From: Chloroflexota bacterium
Lineage (GTDB): Bacteria; Chloroflexota; Anaerolineae; B4-G1; SLSP01
NCBI GenBank assembly: GCA_019873645.1
Contig: JAIOAX010000003.1
Span: 182,876-246,875, forward strand
DNA length: 64,000 bases
Reading direction: 5' to 3'
Below, one piece after another: positions 40,802-51,060 of the stretch (position 1 is the first letter of the stretch; each line of letters begins with the position of its first letter). The translations under genes and the position numbers were made by a program. Under the pieces are notes generated by a model. The model ran no database searches and was not told the DNA's origin. It saw only the letters and a list, made by a program, of their open reading frames with translations.

Positions 40802-43729
40802 ATGAAAGCCGCAATTCGTAGCCTGGTGATGATATGTGTTATCGTCTCCCCTGTAGTCATCCCGCCAGCGTCGCCCGGCGTTGCCGCGCCCGCCGACGAT
40901 TGGGAGGATTACACCTACACGCTGACGCAATCTACGAGCGCCCTCAAGTTCTGGACGACGACGCCAAGCGAGCGTGTCTTCAAGGACACTGCCCTACCCA
41001 CTGCGACCGGCAGTGGCGTGAAGGTTTACGTGGCGCGCAACGAGTTCGAGCCGTTCCAGATCGTCGTCAAACCAACAGCGTCGGGCAACGTCACCGTCAA
41101 TATGGGTAATTTTGGCAGCGGGATCACCGTCGAGCTGTACCAGGTCAAGTACGTCTACCTGACGGAAACGACCGACAGCCTGGGGCGCCTCGGCCCCTAC
41201 CCCGATCCCCTGTGGCCGCTCGCCAACGGCGCCAGCGTGGCGCTGACCGCGGGTGAAAATACGGCGTTCTGGTTCAACGTCTTTGTCCCGGCGGGCGTCG
41301 CTTCCGGAAATTACACCGCCAATATGACCATCGGCGGCGTGGCGATCCCGGTCACGCTCCACGTTTTCAACTTCGCCATCCCCGACACGTTGCACGTTGA
41401 ATCACAGATGAACTACTCGCACGAGACGTTCCTGGATGCGTACAGCGTCCCCGGCACGGGCGCTGAATATTGGGCTTACGTGGACGGCATCAAGCAATAC
41501 TTCATTGACCACCGGCTGACGCCCATCAGCCCGCTGTGGCCCGGCGGTCTAACCGGCGGCGGCTCGTTTGCGGAGCCGTTCATTGACTACAACTGCACGA
41601 CACACACCCTTTCCGATCCCTACGGCATCTGGGGCTACGATCAACTGGCGGAGCGGTATCTCGACGGCAGTGGTCTGCTCGGGGGGCAGTTCACACAGCC
41701 GTTCAACGGCGGGACGGGCTTCCCCTCGTTCACGGCGGCGGGGTTTGCAGACAACGATCCCTCGATTGACCAACGGCCTGCGACATTCTGCAGCATCACG
41801 CGCACGGCGAGCGACTGGCTGCAAAATCCCACCTCGGCCTACAATACGGCGTGGTTCGCCTACATCACGGCGCTGCAAAATTACCTCAGCACCCGTGGCG
41901 ACCTCAGCAAAGCCTACCACTACTTCGCCAACGAGCCGCAGGATCAGGCGGACTATGACGCGGTAGCCTGGTACAGCCGGTATAGCCATCAAGCCGCACC
42001 CAACCTCAAGCTGATGGTCTCCGAGGAGCCGAAGCCCGAAATCTACAACCAACCCGGCGCGCATATTGACATCTGGCTGCCGGTGCTGAACAACTACGAT
42101 CCCGCCGTCTCCCACGCCCGCGAGCGCGACCACGGCGAGGTGACGTGGATCTACTTCCTGCACGGCACGCGCCCGCCCTACTTCAACCCGATCACACTGG
42201 ATCATCCCGCCATCGAGGGTAAGTTCACCGGCTGGTTCTTGTGGAAGTACCGCGTGCGCGGCATCGCCTATTACGCCGTCAACGATTGGAGCCAGAATCC
42301 GTGGACGGACCCGATGACCTACGGGCAGAACGGCAACACCTTCCTGCTCTACCCGCCTTCCGAAGCCAACACGCCGATTCCTTACGGCTCCAACGGGCAC
42401 CGGCTCGTCCCTTCGATCCGCCTGGAGATGCTGCGCGACGGCTTCGAGGATTACGAGTATCTCTACGTCCTCGCGGGCGGGCAGCCGCAGGTGGACGTGA
42501 CCAACGCCGCCGACACGCAGGCCAACAAGATCATCACCGGGCTGACGAGCTACACGCGCCACAGTGAATTCATGTACAACCTGCGCCGTCTGATCGGGCT
42601 GAAGAACGGCGGCGAGATTGCGACAATCCCCGACATCACCCCGCCGCCCACCCACCCTCGCGCCGAGGGGCCGCCCGGCAATTATTACATCAACTTCCAG
42701 GACCCGACCGGGCAACCGACTGCTAATCCCCTCGTCGTGAACGGCCACACGTACATGAAAATCGGCAGCGCGGATTACAACGCCACTGCCGGTTACGGTT
42801 GGTACGCGCCCAACGATGTCAACTGGATGACACGCTATCTGGACAGCGGCCCGAACGTCTTGCAGCGCAGCATCCTCTACTCAGATTGGGGCCGTCCTGC
42901 CACCTTCGAGTTCGACCTGCCCAACGGCGACTACAACGTCACCGTCTCTGTGGGCTGGCAGGGACAGACATACTCCCACAACTACATCGCCATCGAGGGG
43001 ATCGTTTTCGTCAACAACGAAGCGAGCAGCCCGTACATTGTGCGCACCAAACGGGTCACCGTCACCGACAACAAGCTGACGATGGCGATGGGCATTTTCG
43101 ACGAGTACACGATGCTCAACTACCTGGACATCGAGGCCGCCGGGCCAACCGCCGCCTTCACTGCGGACGTAACCTCCGGCGATGCGCCGCTCACCGTCCA
43201 GTTCACCGACGCCTCGACCAACGGGCCGACAGCGTGGGCGTGGGATTTCGAGAACGACGGGGCGGTGGACAGCACGGCCCAACATCCCGCGCATACCTAC
43301 ACCGCGCCGGGCATCTACACCGTGCGCCTGCGCGTGACCAACGACAGCGGCAGCGATGAGGAAATCAAGCCCGACTACATCACCGTGCGCCTGCCCGCCG
43401 TGCACGATCTGCGCATCACCCACGTTCAGACCGCAACAGGTTCGCTCACCGCCAACCTGCGCTGGACGCCACTGCCGCAAGCCGTCACCACCACACTGCG
43501 CTATGCGTCCACGTTCATCAGCGATGAAACGTGGGCAGCGGCGACCGTTATCAGCGACAGCCTGCCGGGCAGCACAGGCAACTTCACCGCAAACGTCCAA
43601 TACGCGGGTGGAAGCATCTACTTCGCGCTCAAATCGCAGGATGCCAGCGGCGCGTGGTTGGGGCTGTCGAACAATGCCTATTGGCCGGTCTTCAAGGTGT
43701 ATTTGCCGTTAGTAAAGCGTCAAGAGTAA
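40802..43729 (+). CDS. Secreted DUF4091 glycoside-hydrolase-like protein with PKD domain
   Basis: 975 residues, exported (signal peptide to about 28). An N-terminal beta domain (YVARNEFEPFQIVVKP) and a large catalytic-type barrel follow, as in DUF4091/GH123-like proteins; the DUF4091 core lies at about 470-590 (WFLWKYRVRGIAYYAVNDW, RLEMLRDGFEDYEYLYVL). Residues about 620-775 look like a carbohydrate-binding sandwich. About 782-862 is a PKD domain (TSGDAPLTVQFTDAS...WDFENDG), then a last beta domain and the terminal motif FKVYLPLVKRQE. Acidic pairs in YHYFANEPQDQ could be catalytic as in GH123. The likely role is glycan cleavage outside the cell; the substrate is not predictable. Confidence 0.78.
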   Translation: MKAAIRSLVMICVIVSPVVIPPASPGVAAPADDWEDYTYTLTQSTSALKFWTTTPSERVFKDTALPTATGSGVKVYVARNEFEPFQIVVKPTASGNVTVNMGNFGSGITVELYQVKYVYLTETTDSLGRLGPYPDPLWPLANGASVALTAGENTAFWFNVFVPAGVASGNYTANMTIGGVAIPVTLHVFNFAIPDTLHVESQMNYSHETFLDAYSVPGTGAEYWAYVDGIKQYFIDHRLTPISPLWPGGLTGGGSFAEPFIDYNCTTHTLSDPYGIWGYDQLAERYLDGSGLLGGQFTQPFNGGTGFPSFTAAGFADNDPSIDQRPATFCSITRTASDWLQNPTSAYNTAWFAYITALQNYLSTRGDLSKAYHYFANEPQDQADYDAVAWYSRYSHQAAPNLKLMVSEEPKPEIYNQPGAHIDIWLPVLNNYDPAVSHARERDHGEVTWIYFLHGTRPPYFNPITLDHPAIEGKFTGWFLWKYRVRGIAYYAVNDWSQNPWTDPMTYGQNGNTFLLYPPSEANTPIPYGSNGHRLVPSIRLEMLRDGFEDYEYLYVLAGGQPQVDVTNAADTQANKIITGLTSYTRHSEFMYNLRRLIGLKNGGEIATIPDITPPPTHPRAEGPPGNYYINFQDPTGQPTANPLVVNGHTYMKIGSADYNATAGYGWYAPNDVNWMTRYLDSGPNVLQRSILYSDWGRPATFEFDLPNGDYNVTVSVGWQGQTYSHNYIAIEGIVFVNNEASSPYIVRTKRVTVTDNKLTMAMGIFDEYTMLNYLDIEAAGPTAAFTADVTSGDAPLTVQFTDASTNGPTAWAWDFENDGAVDSTAQHPAHTYTAPGIYTVRLRVTNDSGSDEEIKPDYITVRLPAVHDLRITHVQTATGSLTANLRWTPLPQAVTTTLRYASTFISDETWAAATVISDSLPGSTGNFTANVQYAGGSIYFALKSQDASGAWLGLSNNAYWPVFKVYLPLVKRQE

Positions 43730-43752
43730 AAGCTACTTTGCGCTTAAGATCG

Positions 43753-43813
43753 ACTCTCCTGAAAAAAGTCTAATTCACCGCAGAGACGCAAAGAACGCGG
43801 AGAAAAATTCAAG
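43753..43813. repeat. 58-bp dispersed intergenic repeat, copy B (inverted)
   Basis: Complement of copy A at 38376 (core aattcaccgcag...gcaaagaacgc). A shorter relative (ctccgtgattctgcggtgag) follows near 43883-43902. The 227-base gap has no gene. Confidence 0.8.
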
Positions 43814-43956
43814 TTTATATCAATAAAATTAATAATAAAATGCGAAAGACTTAATTTTATTGAATCTTACATAAGAATTTTTGCGCCCTCCGTGATTCTG
43901 CGGTGAGATTTTTGTTTTTTCAGTAGACTCAAGATTGCTTGTGGAGGAAGAAGACA

Positions 43957-45189
43957 ATGTTTCACCATAAAACATACAAACTCTGTATAACAACATGCCT
44001 GCTCCTGGCCTTATGCACGGCATGTGCCAAGATGCTCCCCACGCCGGAGCCGGTCACGATCAAATTCCCGTATTACGAACGCGACGCCGCACACTACGCC
44101 GCGCTGGCCGAGCAGTTCCACGCGCGTTATCCCCACATCACCGTCGAACTGGTCAAATTGGGACGCCAAAACACCAATCAGATCGGCGACAATGATGTAT
44201 TTATGGCAAACCAGCTCGCGGTGTCCCAACTGATTCAACAAGGTGCCATCCTCAATCTCACGCCTCTGATCGAACAAGACAACACCTTCGACAGCAATGT
44301 GTTTTATCCGGGAACGCTCGAAACGTTCCAATACGAGGGGAAAACATGGGGCATCCCCTCGGACATTGATGTACTGCTGATGTACTACAACAAGGACCTC
44401 TTCGACCGCTATGGCGTCCCCTACCCCACCATCGGCTGGACCTGGGAGGATTTCCTTGACCGCGCCACAAGCCTCACCGATCCAAACAGCGATGTCTTCG
44501 GCTATGCCATCCAGCATGAAAACCAGATGGCGATTATGGAGCCGGTGCTCTTCATCTACCAGCACGGCGGACAGCTTTTCGATAACTGGCAGAATCCCAC
44601 CCGCATCACCTTCAATGATCCGCTCAATGTTGAAGCCATGGAATGGTACGCCAGCTTGATCCACATTTACAATGTCGCGCCCACGCGCCAGCAAGGCCCC
44701 AACTCAATGGGTTACTATCCTTACGGCGGCATCATGCAAGGCAAGTTTGGGATGTGGATGGGGATGTTGTCGGAACACGGCGGCGTGATGTGGCCGACGC
44801 GCTGGCCGATGCGCTGGGGTGTTGCCCCGCTGCCCCGCGACCGCAACGCGACCACGCTGGCGACGGTCAACGGCTACTTCATTTCGGCCAAGACGCAGTC
44901 CCCAGAAGCATGCTGGAAGTGGATTACGTTCCTGAGCGAGTCCATGCCCACCCAGAACGTTCCCGCGCGCATAACATTGGCCGAGTCAAACGCCTTCCTG
45001 GAACTTATGGGCGCCGATACCGCCGAGGCGGCGCGCGCGGCGATACGCGAGGCCGTGCTGATCAACCCCAATCTGCTCGGCTACGAACAAGCCCTGAATA
45101 CGCTTGGCGCAGCCTTCACCGCCATCCGCGATGGGCAAACTTCCCCCGAAGCCGCCCTGAATGCCGCGCAGGAACAGGTGGGGTTTTAG
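43957..45189 (+). CDS. Extracellular solute-binding lipoprotein (sugar ABC transporter, family 1)
   Basis: 410 residues from the ATG at 43957 (GGAGGAAG upstream). The signal peptide ends in a lipobox-like LCTAC. The fold is that of MalE-type binding proteins: IKFPYYERDAAHYAALAEQFHARYPHITVE at the start, YEGKTWGIPSDIDVLLMYYNKDLFDRYG, GWTWEDFLDRA, AYALINE-like FGMWMG and a typical C-terminal GQTSPEAALNAAQEQV. It binds an oligosaccharide or polyol for an importer, but no permease or ATPase gene is nearby, so it must work with a complex encoded elsewhere or be a remnant of a split operon. Confidence 0.85.
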   Translation: MFHHKTYKLCITTCLLLALCTACAKMLPTPEPVTIKFPYYERDAAHYAALAEQFHARYPHITVELVKLGRQNTNQIGDNDVFMANQLAVSQLIQQGAILNLTPLIEQDNTFDSNVFYPGTLETFQYEGKTWGIPSDIDVLLMYYNKDLFDRYGVPYPTIGWTWEDFLDRATSLTDPNSDVFGYAIQHENQMAIMEPVLFIYQHGGQLFDNWQNPTRITFNDPLNVEAMEWYASLIHIYNVAPTRQQGPNSMGYYPYGGIMQGKFGMWMGMLSEHGGVMWPTRWPMRWGVAPLPRDRNATTLATVNGYFISAKTQSPEACWKWITFLSESMPTQNVPARITLAESNAFLELMGADTAEAARAAIREAVLINPNLLGYEQALNTLGAAFTAIRDGQTSPEAALNAAQEQVGF

Positions 45190-45271
45190 TTTCTCCAAAG
45201 TTGACTTATAATGGATATGCTCACCGGACGATCCGACTAACGACTATCTGACTACATTTAGAGGAGGCTGT

Positions 45272-46255
45272 ATGGAATATCGAGAATTGGGACGCACCGG
45301 ATGGAAAGTATCGGCAATCAGCTTTGGAGCGTGGGCCATCGGCGGGACGTGGGGCGCCGTGCAAGACAGCGAATCGCTGGCAGCGCTTCACCGGGCGGTG
45401 GATTTAGGGGTCAACTTCTTCGACACCGCCGATGTCTACGGTGATGGACGCAGCGAGCGCCTGCTCGGCCAACTGCGCCAACAGCGTTCTGAGACGATTT
45501 ACATTGCCACCAAGGCCGGACGCCGGCTCAATCCCCACGTCGCCGAAGGTTACACCCGCGAGAATCTCACCGCTTTCGTCGAGCGCAGCCTCAAGAACCT
45601 CGCTACTGACGCGCTGGACCTGCTGCAACTCCATTGCCCACCCACGCAAGTCTATTATATGCCGGAAGTCTTTGGGGTACTCGATGACCTGGTCAAGGCC
45701 GGGAAAGTGCGCCACTACGGCGTGAGCGTGGAAAAAGTCGAAGAGGCCCTCAAGGCCATCGAATATCCCAATGTGGAAACGGTGCAGATCATCTTCAACA
45801 TGTTCCGCCACCGTCCCTCCGAGCTGTTCTTCGAGCAGGCGAAAAAGCGTCGCGTCGGCATCCTGGCGCGGGTACCGCTGGCCTCCGGCATGCTCACCGG
45901 CAAACTCAAGCCCGATAGCCAGTTCGCGCCCGACGACCATCGCGCGTTCAACCGCGACGGCGCAGCTTTTGACCGCGGCGAGACGTTCTCCGGCGTGGAT
46001 TATGCTATCGCCTTGCAAGCCGTCGAGGAACTCAAGGCCATCTGCCCGCCGGGGATGAGCATGACGCAGTTCGCGCTGCGCTGGATCCTGATGTTCGACG
46101 CGGTCACGTGCGCGATCCCCGGTGCCAAACGCCCTTCGCAGGCCGAAGAGAACATTGCCGCTGCTGACATGCCGCCGCTCTCGGAAACGGTGATGGCCGA
46201 GGTGCGCCGCATTTATGACCAGTACATCCGCGCGCTCGTCCATCACTATTGGTAA
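45272..46255 (+). CDS. Aldo/keto reductase
   Basis: 327 residues, AKR TIM barrel, GAGGAGG before the ATG. The catalytic set is present: Asp and Tyr in FFDTADVYGDGRSE, Lys in YIATKAG, His in LLQLHCPP. The NADPH-binding C-terminal segment (CAIPGAKRPSQAEENIAA) is typical. It reduces sugar aldehydes or ketones; the substrate is not fixed by sequence. It is followed 15 bases later by a URO-D-like gene, probably co-transcribed. A short gacta heptamer repeat lies in the leader (about 45231-45252). Confidence 0.88.
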   Translation: MEYRELGRTGWKVSAISFGAWAIGGTWGAVQDSESLAALHRAVDLGVNFFDTADVYGDGRSERLLGQLRQQRSETIYIATKAGRRLNPHVAEGYTRENLTAFVERSLKNLATDALDLLQLHCPPTQVYYMPEVFGVLDDLVKAGKVRHYGVSVEKVEEALKAIEYPNVETVQIIFNMFRHRPSELFFEQAKKRRVGILARVPLASGMLTGKLKPDSQFAPDDHRAFNRDGAAFDRGETFSGVDYAIALQAVEELKAICPPGMSMTQFALRWILMFDAVTCAIPGAKRPSQAEENIAAADMPPLSETVMAEVRRIYDQYIRALVHHYW

Positions 46256-46270
46256 AGAAACCAGAGACCC

Positions 46271-47281
46271 ATGAATAAACGTGAAGTCATCCATGCCGTA
46301 CTGGAGCATCGGCGTCCACCTTACGTGCCGTGGTCGTTGGGGTTCACGCATGAAGCCGCCGTGAAATTGCGCCAGTACTTCGGCCAGGATGACCTGGAGT
46401 CCTGCCTGCACAACCACTTGCTGGAACTGGGGAACGCCATCGGCTTCTTCACCGACCTGGGAAACGATCTGTTCCAGGACGTTTTCGGCGTCGTGTGGGA
46501 TCGCAGTGTGGATAAGGACATCGGCGTGGTCCGGGGCCAGGTGCTGCCGGAGCCAACACTGTCCGGCTATACCTTTCCCGATCCGCATGATCCGCGTTTT
46601 TTTGCGGACATCCCTGAGAAAATCGCCCGCTACGGCGACCGGTTTCGCGTTTTTCAGATCGGTTTCAGCCTCTACGAGCGCGCCTGGACCTTGCGGGGGA
46701 TGGAAAACCTGCTGATGGATTTCATTGACCACCCGCAATTTGTCCATACCCTGTTGAACGCCATCGCCGATTACAACATGGCCCAGGTTGAAAAGGCATT
46801 AGAGTACGATATAGATGCCGTCTACTTCGGCGATGACTGGGGACAGCAACGCGGGTTACAGATGGGGCCGCGGCATTGGCACACCTTCATTTACCCTGTG
46901 CTTCAAAGAATGTATGCTGCGGTGCACAAGGCCGGCAAATACGTCTTCATCCATTCATGCGGCGACGTGGATGAGCTTTTTGACGACTTGATCGCTATCG
47001 GGCTAAATTGCTTCAATCCCTTCCAGCCGGAAGTGATGGATGTGTTCGCACTGCTCAGACGGTATCGCGGACAGTTGGTGTTCCACGGCGGGCTTTCAAC
47101 CCAGCGCACCTTGCCTTACGGAACGGTGGATGATGTCCGATATGAGACCCGGCGGCTACTTGACGCCGGGCGCGACGGGGATTACATCTTTGCGCCTGCA
47201 CACGCCGTCGAAGGCGATGTCCCGTTGGAGAATATGTTAGCCTTTATCGAGCTTCTACAGAGTCAAACGAGTTATGCATAA
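46271..47281 (+). CDS. Uroporphyrinogen decarboxylase (URO-D) family protein
   Basis: 336 residues. The URO-D fold is recognisable (MNKREVIHAVLEHRRPPYVPW, YFGDDWGQQRGL, VFIHSCGDVDELFDDLIAIGLNCFNPFQPEVMD, FHGGLSTQRTLPYGTVDDV). The HSCGD motif and the lack of the heme-enzyme N-terminal active-site Arg pattern place it with the methyltransferase/corrinoid-associated or catabolic URO-D-like group, not HemE. Such proteins often accompany sugar or methylated-compound gene sets. It is paired with an aldo/keto reductase here. Confidence 0.8.
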   Translation: MNKREVIHAVLEHRRPPYVPWSLGFTHEAAVKLRQYFGQDDLESCLHNHLLELGNAIGFFTDLGNDLFQDVFGVVWDRSVDKDIGVVRGQVLPEPTLSGYTFPDPHDPRFFADIPEKIARYGDRFRVFQIGFSLYERAWTLRGMENLLMDFIDHPQFVHTLLNAIADYNMAQVEKALEYDIDAVYFGDDWGQQRGLQMGPRHWHTFIYPVLQRMYAAVHKAGKYVFIHSCGDVDELFDDLIAIGLNCFNPFQPEVMDVFALLRRYRGQLVFHGGLSTQRTLPYGTVDDVRYETRRLLDAGRDGDYIFAPAHAVEGDVPLENMLAFIELLQSQTSYA

Positions 47282-47315
47282 ACGTCCGCGCTGTGCCGCA
47301 ATGTGAGGTAAAAGC

Positions 47316-50300
47316 ATGCGAGACAAGTTTGCAACCCTGCGCGTCAGGACCATCGGCATCATTGTTGCGATGACGGTGGGCATCCTTGTCATGCTCTACG
47401 TTCCTCTACGGCTGATCCTGCTCCAGAACTTCGCCGTCCTGGAGGCGCAAACTGTATCCCGTGACATGCAGCGGGCTGTCAACCAAGTCGCCAATGCCAT
47501 CGAAGATTTGAACATGACGGCCGCCGACTACGCCCGATGGAATGATACGTACTTCTACATGGAGACACGCGATCAGGCTTACATTGACGCCAACTATACC
47601 GAATCCACTTACGCATCCAACCGGATCAACGTGATCGTGTTGATCAACACATCCGGTGAAGTCTTGTATGCGGGCACTTATGACTTCAACACTCATACGT
47701 TTGTCGCGGTGCCTGAAAAACTTCTGACCCTGTCCCCGGCCGATCTATTGCTCACACCTATGGTCACCGAACAAAGTGTCGCCGGGATCCTTATGGCCGC
47801 AGAAAACGCACCTATGTTCATCGCCTCACAGCCCATCCTTACCAATGAATCGGAAGGGCCGGCCCACGGTGTCCTGATAATGGGGCGGTTTCTGGACGAA
47901 AACGAGATCACACGCCTCAGGGAGATCACGCAATTAGCGGTCACATTTACCGATATCACCGCGCCTGATCTGTCCCAAGACCTGCGCGCCATCTATGACA
48001 GGCTCATCACGGACGGTACCGAGACAGTTGTGATGCCGCTGAACGAAGAAACCGTCGAAGGCTATAGCCTTATCAAAGACATCTATGATCGGCCGGCGCT
48101 ACTGTTGCACATCAACATCGGTCGAGACATTTACGCACGGGGCAGAATGACGTTGCTATATCTGGGCATGGCACTCTTGCTCACCAGCCTGGGGTTCGGG
48201 CTGACGATGTGGTGGCTGTTAGAGCGCTTTGTCATTGAACGCCTGGGCAATTTTCGTGCCGAAATTACCCGCATCGGCCTGTTGGGCAGTCAGGGCGATT
48301 TTTCCAGCCGGGTGTCTGTACGAGGTGCAGACGAACTTTCACAACTCGAAAGCACGGTCAACGCCATGCTGGATAATCTGGAGCAATACCAGAAAGAGCT
48401 ACTCGTTCAAAAGCAGCGTTTTGAGAGTCTGGTCGCTGTGGCGCGTGCGACCGTGGAGCAACCCGACCTGGACGCCACCCTCAAAAACGCCCTGGAAGCT
48501 GCACGTCTCATTACCCGCGCCGACCGCGGCAGCGTTTTTGTGTTGGATGAACTCGGTATGGTGACCCGCAGCATCCTGGCCCGCGATCAAGTGAGCGCTG
48601 TAGAACGTCAAGAACTGGTCGCCCAGGTGATGAACATCGGGTTGGCCGGGTGGGTCTCCCGCCATCACCAGCCGGCGCTGGTCGCCGACACGGAAAAGGA
48701 TTTGCGCTGGTATCCGCTGCCGAACGTCCCCTATACGGTACGCTCTGCGCTGGTCGTTCCCATCTTTAGTGGCACGCGCAAACTCGGTGTCTTGACGCTC
48801 ACCCATCCCGAAGTGAACCATTTCACACAAGATGATCTGGAACTGATGCGCGCCGCAGCCGATCAAATGGCGCTGGCCATTCGCAACGCGCAAATTTACG
48901 ACGATCAGCACCGCCTCGCCGAACGCCAAACCACCCTCTACGAGACGTTGCGTACCATCAGTACACAGCTTGATCCCGAAGCCGTCGTGCAAACCGCCGT
49001 AACCAGAGTGGCGCAGACAACGATGTGGCCGGCCGTCGCCATCCTCCTGCCAGATAGACGCCAGGAATTGCTGGTCTTGCACTCTCAGGCGGGACGTCTT
49101 CCGTTACCGGAGCGCTGGCACATCGCGGCAAACTACGGCACCATCGGACGCGCCTTCCGCGATGGCAAAACGATATATATCGAGGATACGCATGCCTCGA
49201 TGACCGGTGTAACGCTGTATGAACAGGCCGGTTCCCAAATCGTGACCCCCCTGCGCTATGGAGAACGGATCCTGGGCATCCTGGATATCGAGCACGATAA
49301 TACCTACGGCTTCAGAGCCGACGACATTGTGCTGGCCGAATCCCTGGCCGATGCCATCGCTTTAGCTCTGGAGAACGCCAACGTCCACGCTCATATCCGC
49401 CAATACGCTGCGAATCTCAACATGTTATACACGCTGGCGCAGGCAACCAGCCGCGCCCTGACGCTTGAAACCATGCTGCCCGAAGCTCTGGCTTCCATCC
49501 TGGAAGCCCTGGGGTTTGACGCCGGTTTTATCGGCTTGTTCGACTCCGAAGGCGAACGTATCCAACTGGCGGTCGTACAAGGACTCCCTGCGCCTATCGC
49601 AGAGGAACTGCAATCGTTGTTAAATGAAAGAGCCGTGCAGGAATACATTTGTACGCAACCCATCCCTTTGCTCATCGAAGATTTGAACCGCCCAACCCCA
49701 CAAATTGCCCGGCTTCAAGCTACGGTGCCGCAGGTCCTCGAGTGCTTCCGACGTTGGGAGATACGTTCTTTCATCCATGCCCCCCTTGTCCAACAGGGAC
49801 GCACCCTGGGCGTGATCGGCATGGCCTCACGGCAAACACGCATATTCTCTTCCGACGATCAGGCACTACAGGTCATGCTCGTACAACAGCTGGCTGCGGC
49901 CATCACCAACGCGCGTTTGTTCCAGGCTATGCAGGATGAACGGGGTCGCCTGCAAGCGTTGATCGAAGCCTCACAGGACGGCATCATCCTGATTGACGCC
50001 GATCAAAAAGTGCCGGTCATCAACGCCGCCGCATTGAAGCTGCTCAATTTGCCCGGAACACCGCAGACCTGGATTAACCACACCACCCTCGATTTTCTCA
50101 ACACCCTGCGCCATCACGCTCCAGAAGTCGCACGCACGCTGCTGAAGGAATTACGCCGGGTCCAGCGTGCCGACGCGGAACCTGCGGCAGGGGAGTTCAA
50201 CGTGCCGCCCCACACTATCCGCTGGTACAATTTCCCTGTCATGGCAGAAAACGTCCCCCTCGGTCGCCTGATCGTCCTTCACGACATCACCGAGGAGCAT

Positions 50301-50990
50301 CTGCTCAAACGGATGCGCGAAGACCTGACACGCACAACCGTCCATGACCTGCGTAATCCGCTCACCAGTATCTCCGGGGCGCTTGACATCATCAATCATA
50401 CTGTTCGCCATACCCTCACGGCCGAGCAACAGCAACTGTTCGACATTGCCCGACGCAGCACGCAGCGTATGTTGGACCTCGTTAATGCTCTCCTGGATAT
50501 CAACCGGCTGGAGAGTGGACAAATGCCCCTGGAATACACCCCTATCAACCTGTTCAGTATGGTCGCCGAAATCATCGAAAGCCAAAAACCGCTGGCCCTC
50601 AACAAGGCATTGCAGCTGGAAAATGCGTTGCCCCCCGATTTGCCGGTGGTCAAAGCAGACAGAAAATTGTTGGAGCGTGTGTTCCAGAATCTCATCAGCA
50701 ACGCTATCAAGTTCACGCCGTCCGGTGGAACCGTGCGCTTCACGGCCCATCGGGGAACGCAAGACCCGGCCATTGTCTACGTCTCCATCCACGACAGTGG
50801 ACCGGGGATTCCCCAGGAAATTCGGGGACGGCTGTTCGAGAAATTTACCACCGGCAAACAGGCGGAGCGCGGCACCGGCCTTGGATTGGCTTTCTGTAAA
50901 ATGGTTCTCAACGCGCACAACGAGGACATCTGGGTAGAAAGCACCGGCGAACAGGGCACAACGTTCACCTTCACCCTGCACAGCGATTAA
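47316..50990 (+). CDS. CHASE4-HAMP-GAF3-PAS sensor histidine kinase
   Basis: 1224 residues. TM1 at about 13-37 and TM2 at about 277-302 enclose a CHASE4-type sensor domain (DMQRAVNQVANAIEDLNMTAADYARWNDTY). HAMP follows (about 300-355), then three GAF domains (about 370-528, 548-695, 705-870), a PAS-like domain (about 878-985), HisKA with TVHDLRNPLTSISG (His about 1010) and HATPase (N-box LISNAIKFT about 1126, G1 DSGPGIP, G2 GTGLGLAF). It lacks its own receiver, so it must pass phosphate to an unlinked regulator. The partner is not in the immediate neighbourhood. The signal is unknown. Confidence 0.9.
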   Translation: MRDKFATLRVRTIGIIVAMTVGILVMLYVPLRLILLQNFAVLEAQTVSRDMQRAVNQVANAIEDLNMTAADYARWNDTYFYMETRDQAYIDANYTESTYASNRINVIVLINTSGEVLYAGTYDFNTHTFVAVPEKLLTLSPADLLLTPMVTEQSVAGILMAAENAPMFIASQPILTNESEGPAHGVLIMGRFLDENEITRLREITQLAVTFTDITAPDLSQDLRAIYDRLITDGTETVVMPLNEETVEGYSLIKDIYDRPALLLHINIGRDIYARGRMTLLYLGMALLLTSLGFGLTMWWLLERFVIERLGNFRAEITRIGLLGSQGDFSSRVSVRGADELSQLESTVNAMLDNLEQYQKELLVQKQRFESLVAVARATVEQPDLDATLKNALEAARLITRADRGSVFVLDELGMVTRSILARDQVSAVERQELVAQVMNIGLAGWVSRHHQPALVADTEKDLRWYPLPNVPYTVRSALVVPIFSGTRKLGVLTLTHPEVNHFTQDDLELMRAAADQMALAIRNAQIYDDQHRLAERQTTLYETLRTISTQLDPEAVVQTAVTRVAQTTMWPAVAILLPDRRQELLVLHSQAGRLPLPERWHIAANYGTIGRAFRDGKTIYIEDTHASMTGVTLYEQAGSQIVTPLRYGERILGILDIEHDNTYGFRADDIVLAESLADAIALALENANVHAHIRQYAANLNMLYTLAQATSRALTLETMLPEALASILEALGFDAGFIGLFDSEGERIQLAVVQGLPAPIAEELQSLLNERAVQEYICTQPIPLLIEDLNRPTPQIARLQATVPQVLECFRRWEIRSFIHAPLVQQGRTLGVIGMASRQTRIFSSDDQALQVMLVQQLAAAITNARLFQAMQDERGRLQALIEASQDGIILIDADQKVPVINAAALKLLNLPGTPQTWINHTTLDFLNTLRHHAPEVARTLLKELRRVQRADAEPAAGEFNVPPHTIRWYNFPVMAENVPLGRLIVLHDITEEHLLKRMREDLTRTTVHDLRNPLTSISGALDIINHTVRHTLTAEQQQLFDIARRSTQRMLDLVNALLDINRLESGQMPLEYTPINLFSMVAEIIESQKPLALNKALQLENALPPDLPVVKADRKLLERVFQNLISNAIKFTPSGGTVRFTAHRGTQDPAIVYVSIHDSGPGIPQEIRGRLFEKFTTGKQAERGTGLGLAFCKMVLNAHNEDIWVESTGEQGTTFTFTLHSD

Positions 50991-51060
50991 GATTAAGGGT
51001 AAGTGCGATCATTACAGCAAACCGGTGAGATTTTGCTAGCGAGAAAGTAAGAGAGACACA

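Noticed and set aside
41549..42748. 399-codon minus-strand frame opposite the DUF4091 gene
   Set aside because: Antisense of a gene with signal peptide and domains; low-complexity Arg/Gly/Val sequence without family features.
45404..46747. 447-codon minus-strand frame across the aldo/keto reductase and URO-D genes
   Set aside because: It covers two well-supported plus-strand genes and their junction, so it cannot be ancestral.
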